Source of the DNA: Tyzzerella sp. An114
GTDB taxonomy: Bacteria; Bacillota; Clostridia; Lachnospirales; Anaerotignaceae
DNA: 64,000 nucleotides
Assembly (NCBI RefSeq): GCF_002161055.1
Contig: NZ_NFLT01000007.1
Span: forward strand, 1 to 64,000
Direction: 5' to 3'
Below, piece by piece: positions 20,956-30,105 of this stretch. The notes under the pieces were generated by a model. The model was not told the origin of the DNA. It was given only the letters and a program-made list of their open reading frames with translations, and did no database searches. The translations under genes and the position numbers were made by a program. Position 1 is the stretch's first letter. Each line of letters opens with the position of its first letter.

Positions 20956-21384
20956 ATGATAGCTTTAGGTTGTGACCATGGTGGATTTGCTCTTATGAAA
21001 GAGGTTATTGATTACCTTGAAAAAAATGGATTAGAATATAAAAATTTTGGAACATACTCTGAGGAATCATGTGATTATCCTGTTTATGGAAAAGCTGTTG
21101 CAAATGCTGTTGCATCTGGAGAATGTGAAAAAGGAATTCTTATTTGTGGAACAGGTATAGGTATATCAATTTCTGCAAATAAAGTTAAAGGTGTAAGAGC
21201 TGCTCTTTGTGGAGATTGTTTCTCAGCACAGGCAACAAGAGAACATAACGATGCAAATATACTTGCTATGGGTGCAAGAGTTACAGGAGCTGGACTTGCT
21301 CTTAAAATAGTTGATACATTCCTTAATACACCTTTCTCTAATGATGAAAGACATATAAGAAGAATTAATCAGATAGAGGACTAA
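20956..21384 (+). CDS. rpiB: Ribose-5-phosphate isomerase B
   Basis: The 142-residue enzyme interconverts ribose 5-phosphate and ribulose 5-phosphate in the pentose phosphate pathway. It shows the start IALGCDHGGFALK-like region (Asp-His phosphate site), the catalytic-Cys loop ILICGTGIGISISANK and the REHNDANILAMGAR motif. Length is normal. AAAGGACG precedes the ATG, 21 bases after tsaC. It supplies ribose for PRPP, which the next gene, upp, uses. Confidence 0.96.
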   Translation: MIALGCDHGGFALMKEVIDYLEKNGLEYKNFGTYSEESCDYPVYGKAVANAVASGECEKGILICGTGIGISISANKVKGVRAALCGDCFSAQATREHNDANILAMGARVTGAGLALKIVDTFLNTPFSNDERHIRRINQIED

Positions 21385-21422
21385 TTAATTATATTTAATA
21401 ATTATTGATTGGAGTGTTTTTA

Positions 21423-22052
21423 ATGGGAAAATTATTTGTTTCAGAACATCCACTTATAGCACATAAAATGACAATGCTTAGAGATAAAGACACTTGTGCT
21501 AAGGAATTTAGAGAACTTATATCAGAGGTTGCAACACTCTTATGTTATGAGGCTACAAGGGATGTACCTCTCTGTGATGCTGAGGTTACAACACCTATCA
21601 CAAAAACACCTTGTAAAATTATAGAAACAGGTTTTGCTGTTGTTCCTATACTTAGAGCAGGAATAGGAATGGTTGATGGAATGTTAAGTCTTATGCCTAC
21701 TGCAAAAGTTGGACATATAGGACTTTACAGAGACCCAAACACTTTAGAGCCTGTTGAATATTACTGTAAACTCCCTGTTGATATTGCAGAGAGAAAAGTA
21801 TTTCTTACAGACCCTATGCTTGCCACAGGCGGTACTGCTGAGGCGGCAATCGGATTTTTAAAGGATAAAGGAGTAAAGGATATAACACTTTTATGTGTAC
21901 TTTCTGCACCAGAAGGCGTTGAGAGAATACAAAAGGCTCACCCTGATGTTGATATTTATACAGCAGCCTATGACCCTAATCCTTTAAATGACCATGGATA
22001 TATTGTTCCCGGACTTGGAGATGCCGGTGACAGAATTTTCGGCACAAAATAG
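21423..22052 (+). CDS. upp: Uracil phosphoribosyltransferase
   Basis: The 209-residue enzyme converts uracil and PRPP to UMP (pyrimidine salvage). The PRPP loop is [14 protein letters not shown]. The C-terminal uracil-binding [12 protein letters not shown] ending is typical. Start: ATG 21423 with GGAGTG ten bases upstream. The in-frame TTG at 21405 lies before that site and is rejected. It is cotranscribed with rpiB and followed closely by tagO. Confidence 0.96.
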   Translation: MGKLFVSEHPLIAHKMTMLRDKDTCAKEFRELISEVATLLCYEATRDVPLCDAEVTTPITKTPCKIIETGFAVVPILRAGIGMVDGMLSLMPTAKVGHIGLYRDPNTLEPVEYYCKLPVDIAERKVFLTDPMLATGGTAEAAIGFLKDKGVKDITLLCVLSAPEGVERIQKAHPDVDIYTAAYDPNPLNDHGYIVPGLGDAGDRIFGTK

Positions 22053-22077
22053 TAGTGCCGTAAGGAGAGGATTTTAA

Positions 22078-23118
22078 TTGGTGCATAACTGGGTTTTATA
22101 TATTGCAGCTTTTGCCAGTGCTTTTGCAATAACACTTGTTACAACACCTCTGGCAAAAAAGATTTCAATAAAATTAAAGGCAATCGACTACCCAAAGGAC
22201 AGAGGTATGCATAAAAAACCTATGCCACGTATGGGTGGTATAGCCATTGTTCTTGGTTTTATGATTTCTGTTCTTGTGCTTATGCAGTATATACCTGATA
22301 TTGAGACAAGACAACTTGCCGGATTTATGGTTGGTGCCGGAATAATAGTTGTACTTGGCATTTTTGATGATATATATGCTTTGAGAGCAAGACTTAAACT
22401 TTGTGTTCAGATTATAGCAGCTTTAGTTGTTGTATGTACAGGCACAAGAATAAATGTTGTATTATGGCCTTTTACAGCATATCTTCAAACATTAAGCGGA
22501 CCTATAACTTTGATGTGGATTATAGGTGTTACAAATGCTGTAAACCTTATTGATGGACTTGATGGACTTGCTGCTGGAGTTTCTTCAATAGCTTCACTTT
22601 GTCTTATGGTTCTCTGTATACTTACAGGAAGTGAGTCTGCCGTAGTTTTAACAGCGGCTCTTGCAGGAGCTTGTCTTGGATTTTTACCAAGAAACTTTAA
22701 TCCTGCTGAAATATTTATGGGAGATACAGGAGCAACATTTTTAGGCTTTGTACTTGCAGTAACTAGTATTATGGGAGTATTTAAAGGATATGCAATACTT
22801 GCTCTTATAGTCAGTATGCTTTCACTGGGGCTTCCTGTATTTGACACACTTTTTGCTATGGGAAGACGAGCTATACATCACAAACCTATTATGGAGGCTG
22901 ACAGAGGTCATCTTCATCATAGACTTATAGACAGAGGATTTTCACAGAAACAAGCAGTTATAATACTTTATGGTATAAGTTTCTGTTGTGGTATGGTTGC
23001 CATATTTATATCTTTAAGAGACATAAGAACACTTCTTATAGTTATTGCCTCTGTTGTTATTTTAAGTTTTGTAATATATTATTTTAACTCATACATAAAT
23101 AATAAAAAAGACGAATAA
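22078..23118 (+). CDS. tagO: UDP-GlcNAc/MurNAc-type undecaprenyl-phosphate sugar-1-phosphate transferase
   Basis: The 346-residue membrane protein with about 10-11 helices belongs to the MraY/WecA/TagO family. It transfers a sugar-1-phosphate (GlcNAc-1-P by analogy) to undecaprenyl phosphate to start wall teichoic acid or surface glycan synthesis. Family motifs are visible: the MPRMGG loop, IDGLDGLAAG, MGDTGATFLGF and DRGHLHHRLID. The start is TTG 22078 (AAGGAG ten bases upstream) or the adjacent GTG 22081. Placement after upp is typical for Clostridia. The symbol reflects family placement, and the acceptor polymer is unknown. Confidence 0.88.
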   Translation: MVHNWVLYIAAFASAFAITLVTTPLAKKISIKLKAIDYPKDRGMHKKPMPRMGGIAIVLGFMISVLVLMQYIPDIETRQLAGFMVGAGIIVVLGIFDDIYALRARLKLCVQIIAALVVVCTGTRINVVLWPFTAYLQTLSGPITLMWIIGVTNAVNLIDGLDGLAAGVSSIASLCLMVLCILTGSESAVVLTAALAGACLGFLPRNFNPAEIFMGDTGATFLGFVLAVTSIMGVFKGYAILALIVSMLSLGLPVFDTLFAMGRRAIHHKPIMEADRGHLHHRLIDRGFSQKQAVIILYGISFCCGMVAIFISLRDIRTLLIVIASVVILSFVIYYFNSYINNKKDE

Positions 23119-23147
23119 AAAAAGGTGCCTTGTGGCACCTTTTTTTA
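23116..23147. terminator. Bidirectional terminator between tagO and dnaI
   Basis: AAAAAAGGTGCC/GGCACCTTTTTT with a TTGT loop. It serves both convergent units. Confidence 0.93.
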
Positions 23148-24149
23148 TTTCATCATATCAAACTTTTTAATCATTCTTATATCATCGCCGAAGAATTCTA
23201 AAGAAGTATAACTTCCAACAATTCTTGAAACAATTCTATCGCTGTATTGATTTATAATATCTTCCATAGAAAGATTTGTTGATATTACAACAGGTTTTCT
23301 GTTAATAAGTCGTGTATTTATAATATTAAAAAGCTCTGCACTTGAAAGTATAGTTGAAAACTCTGTTCCAAGGTCGTCTATTATAAAAAGGTCAACAGAA
23401 AGTATATCATCCATATAGTGGGAAGGTATATCCTCATCACCTATACGGTTAAATCTGTCTTCTTCTATAAGTTTGAAAAGTTGAGAGGCTGTAACATACA
23501 TAACAGTTTTTCCACTATCAAGAAGTTCTTTTGCCATACAATTACAGAGAAAAGTTTTTCCTAATCCTGTTTTACCATATAAAAGAAGATTTTGAAATTT
23601 TTTATCAAAATCCTGAGTAAATTTTATACATACAGCCAATATATCCTGTATGTTTTCTCTTGGTGAAATATTTCTTTCAGGGTCTTTTTCTGTTGAGTAA
23701 TATCTAATATCAAAGAAATCAAAATTTTCATTTTTTATAATATCTTTTAAGTTTGATTGGTCATAAGCCTTATCAACAAGTTTTTGTTTAAAGCAAGTAC
23801 ACTCTTTACCATCAATAAAACCTGTATCATGGCATTTTGTACAGTTGTATGAAAGTTCAAGAAAATTTTCAGGTATTCTGTTTGACCTTAAAATTTCTAG
23901 TTTTTCAGTTTTAAGCTCTGCTGTATGTTTTCTTAATCTTTCTGCCTTTTGTATATAGTCAACAGGTTGTTCAAGTATAAGACGGGCAAGACGTACTCCT
24001 GTTATGTTCATTTCTCTTTCTATATCAGCAAGACGAGGAAATTTTTTATATAGTTGTGTTTGTTTTTCTCTAAGCTCTGCGGACTTTTGACTTCTTAGTC
24101 TTTCGTAATCTCTTAGAACTTCTTTATATATTTCTGTTTTTCCTGACAT
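23145..24149 (-). CDS. dnaI: DnaI/DnaC-type helicase loader ATPase
   Basis: The 334-residue AAA+ protein has Walker A LLYGKTGLGKTFLC (near residue 190), Walker B LFIIDDLG and a late Arg-rich finger region. The N-terminal half has a zinc-type Cys cluster (CTKCHDTGF...CTC) as in Bacillus DnaI. It should load the replicative helicase at oriC and restart forks. It lies six bases after the dnaD-type gene, with which it forms an operon on the minus strand. The GTPase-like DnaC/IstB class is excluded by the zinc motif and the dnaD partner. Confidence 0.88.
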   Translation of the reverse strand: MSGKTEIYKEVLRDYERLRSQKSAELREKQTQLYKKFPRLADIEREMNITGVRLARLILEQPVDYIQKAERLRKHTAELKTEKLEILRSNRIPENFLELSYNCTKCHDTGFIDGKECTCFKQKLVDKAYDQSNLKDIIKNENFDFFDIRYYSTEKDPERNISPRENIQDILAVCIKFTQDFDKKFQNLLLYGKTGLGKTFLCNCMAKELLDSGKTVMYVTASQLFKLIEEDRFNRIGDEDIPSHYMDDILSVDLFIIDDLGTEFSTILSSAELFNIINTRLINRKPVVISTNLSMEDIINQYSDRIVSRIVGSYTSLEFFGDDIRMIKKFDMMK

Positions 24150-24155
24150 TCAAAG

Positions 24156-25193
24156 TCACTTCCCTTCATCATCATTTTGGAGTTGTTTTTTAATATGTTG
24201 TCTCTCAAGAGAGCGTAATTTTTCAAAATCCCATTTCCTCTGCTCATAGTTTACAAAGCGATTTTTCTTTTGTATAGGTTGAGATGAAACAACAGGGGCT
24301 TTAGTTTTATTTTCTTTTTTTGAATGTAAAAATGAACGGTCTATTTTTTCAACATCTTCTTTAGTTTTAACATTTTTATTATGCCAGTCTGTAATTATTG
24401 TATCAGCATAGGGAAAACCGGCTTTTCCTGTGGCAAGTACAGTTCTTTCACAGGCAAGACATATTATATCCATATTCATATTATAATCAAAAAGCCACCT
24501 TTGCATAAACTTTTCCTCGGCGGTTGTAGGTATTCTGTTTGTAATACCCATTGATTTCATTATTGTTCTGTATTCTTTATTGTGAAGTCTTATATATTCA
24601 ATAGCTTTTTTAGGAGTATTTATTTCTTTTTCGGCCCAGTCAAGGGCAACAGCTTCAATATATCTTAAAGAATAATGATTGTTTTTTGTACAGTAGGCAA
24701 AAAGTATTTCTATAACATCAAGGGGCAGACGGAGCCAGTCATAAAGTCCCAATATAATAGAAAGGTCATTGTGAGTTAACATTTTTCCTAAATGGGATTG
24801 AGCTGTACTGAAAAGATTTTTAATATTTTCGTTGTTTCTTGAAAATATATCAATTTCAGCAGGAGAATATTCTGGGCGTTTTTCTGTTATAACTTTTTTC
24901 TGTTCTTTTTTTGATGATAGTATAAAAAATTCATCTTTTAATGAAACAGAAAAAGGATTTTCAGTATATGTCACAATACCCTCAGCAGAAAAATATTTCC
25001 AAGCATTTATGACATCTGATATAGGAAGGCGAAGGGTGTTAGCAATAGCCTCGTTTGTTATTTTTTCACCTTCGCTGAGTATACGACAGGCATATATATA
25101 AACCATACAATATATATAAGGTGCTTTTTTAAAATAAGTATCTATAAATTTATTGGATATTGAAGTTTTACTATATTGAAGTTTTAAAGACAT
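24156..25193 (-). CDS. DnaD-domain replication protein
   Basis: The 345-residue protein has an N-terminal winged-helix domain (residues about 1-100, with EGEKITNEAIANTLRLPISDVINAWKYF) and a C-terminal DnaD-like domain (about 200-300, ending with a W-rich YNMNMDIICLACERTVLATGKAGFPYADTIITDWHN). It is expected to act in primosome assembly with DnaI, taking the place of Bacillus DnaD or DnaB. Family assignment is firm, and DnaD versus DnaB is not resolved, so no symbol is given. A promoter lies 36 to 64 bases upstream. Confidence 0.85.
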   Translation of the reverse strand: MSLKLQYSKTSISNKFIDTYFKKAPYIYCMVYIYACRILSEGEKITNEAIANTLRLPISDVINAWKYFSAEGIVTYTENPFSVSLKDEFFILSSKKEQKKVITEKRPEYSPAEIDIFSRNNENIKNLFSTAQSHLGKMLTHNDLSIILGLYDWLRLPLDVIEILFAYCTKNNHYSLRYIEAVALDWAEKEINTPKKAIEYIRLHNKEYRTIMKSMGITNRIPTTAEEKFMQRWLFDYNMNMDIICLACERTVLATGKAGFPYADTIITDWHNKNVKTKEDVEKIDRSFLHSKKENKTKAPVVSSQPIQKKNRFVNYEQRKWDFEKLRSLERQHIKKQLQNDDEGK

Positions 25194-25228
25194 AATAAAT
25201 CCCCTTTTATTAATGTAGTTATTTTATA

Positions 25229-25257
25229 ATTGTAAATATATAATTTGATTTTATCAA
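25229..25257 (-). promoter_or_regulatory. Promoter of the dnaD-dnaI operon
   Basis: On the minus strand TTGATA (25257-25252), 17-base spacer, TACAAT (25234-25229). The rest of the 440-base gap to the next gene holds the surface-protein promoter and its upstream repeat, and I see no other gene in it. Confidence 0.7.
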
Positions 25258-25459
25258 GATAAATATTAGGCAATAAAATCAATAAAAAAATATCAATAAT
25301 ATATATAGATATTGTCTGTAAAGTGTTTAAATGTAGAGTTTTATTGACTTATTTTGAAATTTTACAAAAATGTTACAAGATGATATAAACACTTGCAATT
25401 ATGATTTATAGCGGTTATAATAATTTCAGCATAAAGAACTGTGTAGGTTAACTTTATAG

Positions 25460-25493
25460 CTGTAATATTTCAGTAATATTTCAAATATTACAG
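25460..25493 (+). repeat. Inverted repeat upstream of the surface-protein promoter
   Basis: CTGTAATATTT (25460-25470) and AAATATTACAG (25483-25493) are perfect inverted copies with a 12-base spacer. The spacer repeats GTAATATTTC, so direct copies lie inside. It ends 25 bases before the -35 element, which fits a regulator site or an upstream activating element. Confidence 0.7.
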
Positions 25494-25518
25494 TAATGTT
25501 ACACTTCATAAAAAGTAG

Positions 25519-25547
25519 TTGACCGAAGGGGGTTCGGGTGCTATAAT
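25519..25547 (+). promoter_or_regulatory. Strong promoter of the S-layer-like protein gene
   Basis: TTGACC (25519-25524), 17-base spacer, TATAAT (25542-25547). The predicted start near 25554 leaves a leader of about 80 bases ending in AAAAGGAGGAG. Confidence 0.88.
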
Positions 25548-25636
25548 GCAGTTTGTAAGTGAGTCTGTTTGCCGGAAACATGCTCATACAAAATAATTAA
25601 TTATGGTTTTTTTAATTTAAAAGGAGGAGAAAGAAG

Positions 25637-27889
25637 ATGAAGAAATTTATTTCTTTAGCTTTAGCGGCAGCTATGACACTTAGCTTAGTGCCAGTTTCAG
25701 CTTTCGCTTCAACAGACAACAGAATTTCAAATGTTGTTACAGTAGAAAAAGATGACGTTCTTACAGATGCACCACAGGTTGTTATCATGAACGACAAAGG
25801 TGATATTAAAGCAGAAAAATTCAGCTTTGAACTCGTACTTGACGGTGCTGAGTGGGATGATGTAGACGAAGTAGAAATATATGAAGCTGATTCATCTAAT
25901 AAAATTACAAATGTTACTGATGCTTCAAAGGATTTAACAACAGCAGAAGGAGACAGTAAAGCAACAGTTGAAAAATTATCTTCAACAAGAGCTTTAGTTA
26001 CTATTGATGCGGCTGGTGGTGCTGCTGCTAAAGATGGTGGTTTTAAAATCACTCTTAACGGAGCTAAAATTACAGGAGAAAAAGCTACTGTAACAATCGA
26101 CCCAAGACAGTCAACAGTATCTGCTGATACATTTACATTTGCTAAATCAGTAGATGGTGGTACAGTTGCTACTATTGATGATACAACAGATTTCACAGGT
26201 ATAACAGAAATCAAACCTATTCTTCTTGAAGAAGTTACAGCTGGAACAATTGATGATAATGATGAAATTACATTAAAACTTAACAGCGGATTCAAATTTA
26301 CAAACGCTGGTACAGTATCAGTTATTTCAGGTGATTTAGATCTTGGATCAAAAACATATGAGATAGTTTCAGATGATAATAGAACAATTAAACTTAAATT
26401 AGGTTCAGATGTTACTGAATCAAAGAAAGCTTCTATCCTTAAATTCGAAGGAATTAAAATCGATGAAGATGGAGCTTCTGAAGGTAAAGTAGCTGAAATC
26501 ACAGTAAACGGAACAAACGTAGACAAAACAACTCTTGAAGTTGGTACTTATGTAGATTACAATGTAAGCGTTTCAGCTGAAGATAAAGACCTTCCAACAA
26601 TCTACTCAGGTGTTGCTGTTGATGATGACAACAATGAAACACTTAAATTAACAGTTAAAGAAGGCGTTTCTGACTCATGGTTCCTTGATAGCAGAAAAAC
26701 AACATTCACATTCCCAGAGGGTGTAAAAGTTGCTGCTGTTAACGTAGATAGCGATACAGAGAAAATTGCTGATGAAAGTTCATTAGAAGGTAAATTTACA
26801 ATTGATGGAAATGAAGTAACATTCTCAGGTGCTAAAAAGACAGCTTCAACAGATAAAGCTAAATTAGTAGTAAGCTTTGATGTAATCGTTGCTCCAGACT
26901 TCACAGGTGACATCAAATGTACAGTAGGTGGAGCTGCAGTTGCTGAAGATACAGAAGTTACACTTGCTAAAGCAGTTGCTCCTGTAACAGTAGAAGCTGA
27001 AAAAACATCAGTTGCTATCGACTACAGAAATGTACCAGTTGGCGACATCACAGTTAAAGAAGCTGAAGCTGGACTTTGGGGTAAAGGACAGACAATTACT
27101 CTTAATGTAGAGTCTATGGCCTTTGAAAAAGGTATGACAGCTGAAGTTGTTGAAGGTGACGGAGAAATCAAAAAACTTGATGTAAGTGGTGGAACAATCA
27201 AAATCACAGTTGACTCTGAAAGTTCAAAAACACCTATGGCAATCAAACTTTCAAATGCTTCACTTTACTTAGGAAGAAGCTTACCAGCTGGTGACTATGC
27301 TCTTAACTTAGTTTATGATAAAGATTCAGTTATGTTTGAAACATACAATGAAAAAGACGGAAATAAACCATCAGTAACAGGTGAGTTTGGATTTGACGTT
27401 GATGAAGTAGAAGTTCTTAAAGATTACGTAACAGTTGCAACAGCTGGACGTGACCAGGGAACAACATTCACAACAAACGTAGTTGTAACAATCGACTCTA
27501 CAACAATGTTAGTAGATGGTAAAGAAGTAACACTTGATGTACCTGCTTACCTTTCAGCTGAAGGTTGGACAATGCTCCCAGTAAGAGCCGTAACAGAGTC
27601 TCTTGCATCAGCTTCAAACAGCGAGCCAGTTGATTGGATTGCTGGTAACCCAGGAACAATCATGATCTACTACGGAGACAAAACAGTTTCTATGACACTT
27701 GGTTCAACAACAATGTACATCAATGGTACACCAGTTCCAATGTCAACAGCTCCAGTTATCGTTAACGATAGAGCATTCCTTCCAATGAGAGACCTTGGAC
27801 GTGCTCTTGGACTTAGCGACAGCCAGATTGCTTGGGATGCAACAGCTAGAACAGCTACATTCAACCCAACTACAACAGCTGCTGAATAA
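25637..27889 (+). CDS. Major secreted surface (S-layer-like) protein with copper-amine-oxidase-like stalk domain
   Basis: The 750-residue protein has a signal peptide (cleavage after SAFA, residue 24). It is acidic, rich in Thr, Val, Ala, Asp and Lys, with very few Trp and no Cys, as in S-layer proteins. Much of its length is repeated beta domains. The C-terminal 140 residues form the stalk domain (MLPVRAVTE, then FLPMRDLGRALG and IAWDATARTATF). Unlike its neighbours, it favours C-ending codons (AAC, GAC, ATC, TTC) typical of very highly expressed genes. A consensus promoter, a full AAAAGGAGG site and a strong terminator agree. I infer a major wall or S-layer component. How it attaches is unknown, since no SLH domain or sortase motif is present. 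Confidence 0.85.
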   Translation: MKKFISLALAAAMTLSLVPVSAFASTDNRISNVVTVEKDDVLTDAPQVVIMNDKGDIKAEKFSFELVLDGAEWDDVDEVEIYEADSSNKITNVTDASKDLTTAEGDSKATVEKLSSTRALVTIDAAGGAAAKDGGFKITLNGAKITGEKATVTIDPRQSTVSADTFTFAKSVDGGTVATIDDTTDFTGITEIKPILLEEVTAGTIDDNDEITLKLNSGFKFTNAGTVSVISGDLDLGSKTYEIVSDDNRTIKLKLGSDVTESKKASILKFEGIKIDEDGASEGKVAEITVNGTNVDKTTLEVGTYVDYNVSVSAEDKDLPTIYSGVAVDDDNNETLKLTVKEGVSDSWFLDSRKTTFTFPEGVKVAAVNVDSDTEKIADESSLEGKFTIDGNEVTFSGAKKTASTDKAKLVVSFDVIVAPDFTGDIKCTVGGAAVAEDTEVTLAKAVAPVTVEAEKTSVAIDYRNVPVGDITVKEAEAGLWGKGQTITLNVESMAFEKGMTAEVVEGDGEIKKLDVSGGTIKITVDSESSKTPMAIKLSNASLYLGRSLPAGDYALNLVYDKDSVMFETYNEKDGNKPSVTGEFGFDVDEVEVLKDYVTVATAGRDQGTTFTTNVVVTIDSTTMLVDGKEVTLDVPAYLSAEGWTMLPVRAVTESLASASNSEPVDWIAGNPGTIMIYYGDKTVSMTLGSTTMYINGTPVPMSTAPVIVNDRAFLPMRDLGRALGLSDSQIAWDATARTATFNPTTTAAE

Positions 27890-27954
27890 TTAAAACTTAA
27901 AAATAACAACTGATATTCACATTCCGGCAGAAACACACGAATATTAGAGTTTGT

Positions 27955-27990
27955 CAGGGAGGCCCCTTTTGGGGCTTCCTTTTTATTTTT
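27955..27990 (+). terminator. Terminator of the S-layer-like gene
   Basis: GGGAGGCCCC/GGGGCTTCCT with a TTTT loop (two wobble pairs), then a T-rich tail. Confidence 0.88.
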
Positions 27991-28135
27991 CTAAAAATCT
28001 AAAATCCTTACAAAAACATTACAATATATTATAATGCCTTAAAACAGGCATATTTTTATTGTATAATTAATACAGATACAAAAAAATATGAAGATTTTTA
28101 TGCTTTGTTTCGTATAATTTTAAGGAGGAATTATT

Positions 28136-28849
28136 ATGAAAATAAAATCAGCTGTTTTTGGATTTATAGCAGGTGCTTTGTGTACTGCTACAATAGGTAC
28201 TGCGATAGGTGCTGATACTGTTGTTGTTGGTACTTTAAAACCTGACATTGGTTTTAAAATTGACGGAGAAGTTTCTTATGCTCCAAAAAGTATGTCACCT
28301 ATAAACTATAACGGATATACTTATGTTCCTGTAAGATATATTGGTGAGATGCTTGGCTGTAATGTTGAGTGGAATGCTTATGGCAATATGGTTATTGTAG
28401 ATTATCCTGAGGATAAAATTAAAGAAGTTGTAAGAGAAGTTGAAAAAATTGTTTATGTTGACAAAGGTGACAGTGTTGACGGAACAGTATACTCTGAACT
28501 TCCTGTAACAAAAAGAACTTCTGACTTTGAAGTTACTCTTACAGGCTTTATAAGAAGTAAAGACGCTAATAAATCAACTCTCTATTTGACAATAGAAAAT
28601 AAACAGAGTGAAAATATTCAGCTTGACCAAGATGAGTGTGTTCTCACTGTTGATGGTGAAAAATATGAAATCACAAGTAGAAACTCTTTACTTGATGCAA
28701 AATGGTACAACAACATAAAGAAAGATGACAAAGTTGAAGGATATCTCACATTTGAGCTTGTTCCTGAGGATTATAAAGAAATGTCTATTGACCTTGTAAC
28801 TGTAAAAGCTGGAGAAAAGACTACTACAACAATTAATTTTACAAAATAA
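28136..28849 (+). CDS. Secreted stalk-domain protein with C-terminal DUF4352-like domain
   Basis: The 237-residue protein has a signal-like hydrophobic start with cleavage near AIGA. A single copper-amine-oxidase-like stalk unit follows (GYTYVPVRYIGEMLGCNVEWNAYGNMVIVDY), then a short coiled segment EVVREVEKIVYVDKGD, and a beta domain of about 110 residues similar to the DUF4352-type telokinin-like fold. It probably sits at the outer face. AAGGAGG precedes the ATG. It stands 15 bases upstream of the TolC-like gene, so the two probably form one operon. Confidence 0.78.
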   Translation: MKIKSAVFGFIAGALCTATIGTAIGADTVVVGTLKPDIGFKIDGEVSYAPKSMSPINYNGYTYVPVRYIGEMLGCNVEWNAYGNMVIVDYPEDKIKEVVREVEKIVYVDKGDSVDGTVYSELPVTKRTSDFEVTLTGFIRSKDANKSTLYLTIENKQSENIQLDQDECVLTVDGEKYEITSRNSLLDAKWYNNIKKDDKVEGYLTFELVPEDYKEMSIDLVTVKAGEKTTTTINFTK

Positions 28850-28864
28850 TATTAAAAGAAAGAG

Positions 28865-30049
28865 ATGAAATGCCAGATGAAACGAAGTATTAAAAATTTT
28901 AGAGCTATTCTGTCATGTGTGCTTGTATCTGCACTTATGACAGCAAATGTTTTTGCCGGTGAAAAAGTCGAAAGTACTGAAAACATTGAAAATGATAATG
29001 GTGTTAGAGTTATAACTTATGAAGAGGCAATAGAACTTGCAACTAAAGAAAACTCAAGCCTTAAACAGATTTCAGATACTCTTGACTATATAAATGATAC
29101 TAAATCTCTTATGTTTGCCGGTTCAAATTATCCTATGTTACCTGATGACGGAAGCAATTATCTTGTTACTGCTGCTAGATTTCAACAGCTTTCTGCTGTA
29201 AATAGTCTTAATACACAACAAAAAAGTCTTAGACTTACACAAGAGCTCACTGACCTTTCAATTGAAGCCGGTGTAAAAGGTGAAATGACAACAATTTCTG
29301 TTCTCGAACAGAATTATGAACTTGCTAAGGAAAGTTTAGAGCTTGCAAAAGAACAGCTTTCTCAAACAAGTACAATGTATCGCCTTGGGATGGTAAGCTG
29401 GAATGACTATGAAAAATCTATGAAAGAAGTTGCTAATCAGGAACAGCAGATTAAACAGCTTGAAATGTCTATGGAACAGGAATATAATTCTTTCGCAAAA
29501 CTTCTTGGTATTGATGAAAATGAAGAATTTAAGATAGAATACAATGTTGAGTATGAACCTGTTGAAAAAATTACAGATATGGACGCTTTTGTAAATACTA
29601 AAATTAAAACTGATTTAGCTTTACAGATGGAAAAACAAAACGTTGATTCAGCTTCTTTCGGTCTTAATCTTTTTATTGATACAGGAAACGGAACTGACTA
29701 TGATAAACAGAAACTTGATGTTAAAACTGCAGAGAGAAATTATGCTGATAGTGTAAAAGCTAAAGAAAACAGTATTAAAAATGCTTATATAGGCTTACAG
29801 AATACTGAGTCTGAAAGAAAAGTTCTTGAAAATAAACTTGCTCAGGCTAAAGCTGATTATGAAACTGCCAAAGTTAATTATCAGGTAGGTAATATTACAA
29901 AATTACAGCTTGACAGTGCAGAACTTGCTATTACTCAGGCTGAAATTGCTCTTGAACAAAACACTCTTACACATGATGTAAATAAATTTATGCTTGATAA
30001 CACTTGTCTTCTTTCAGGTGCTTCATCAGCTTCTTCAACTCAGAACTAA
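28865..30049 (+). CDS. TolC-family-like coiled-coil exported protein
   Basis: The protein has a signal peptide (cleavage near VFAG, about residue 35) and long alternating helices rich in Gln, Glu and Ala. Its two repeats have the TolC/OEP pattern, ITYEEAIELATKENSSLK at the start and YQVGNITKLQLDSAELAITQAEIALEQ at the end. In Gram-negative bacteria such proteins form outer-membrane channels. In a Gram-positive spore former the same family occurs without an outer membrane, and its role is not known. The start could be ATG 28865 or the in-frame ATG 28877, since no strong ribosome binding site favours either. It ends at a hairpin shared with the next gene. Confidence 0.75.
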   Translation: MKCQMKRSIKNFRAILSCVLVSALMTANVFAGEKVESTENIENDNGVRVITYEEAIELATKENSSLKQISDTLDYINDTKSLMFAGSNYPMLPDDGSNYLVTAARFQQLSAVNSLNTQQKSLRLTQELTDLSIEAGVKGEMTTISVLEQNYELAKESLELAKEQLSQTSTMYRLGMVSWNDYEKSMKEVANQEQQIKQLEMSMEQEYNSFAKLLGIDENEEFKIEYNVEYEPVEKITDMDAFVNTKIKTDLALQMEKQNVDSASFGLNLFIDTGNGTDYDKQKLDVKTAERNYADSVKAKENSIKNAYIGLQNTESERKVLENKLAQAKADYETAKVNYQVGNITKLQLDSAELAITQAEIALEQNTLTHDVNKFMLDNTCLLSGASSASSTQN

Positions 30050-30059
30050 AATTTGAATA

Positions 30060-30105
30060 AAATCACTCTTTTGGAAAACAATATTTTCAAAGGAGTGATT
30101 TTTTT
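30060..30105 (+). terminator. Terminator hairpin that contains the gerAA ribosome binding site
   Basis: An 18-base-pair stem is formed by 30060-30077 and 30084-30101 with a six-base loop (only two G-U pairs), followed by a T run up to 30105. The AAAGGAG site for the next gene lies at 30089-30095, inside the 3' arm, ten bases before its ATG at 30106. Confidence 0.85.

Noticed and set aside
25612-26526. A 304-codon minus-strand frame opposite the S-layer-like gene
   Set aside because: Ser/Val/Thr-rich anti-sense frame produced by the biased codons of the plus-strand gene. It has no start signals.
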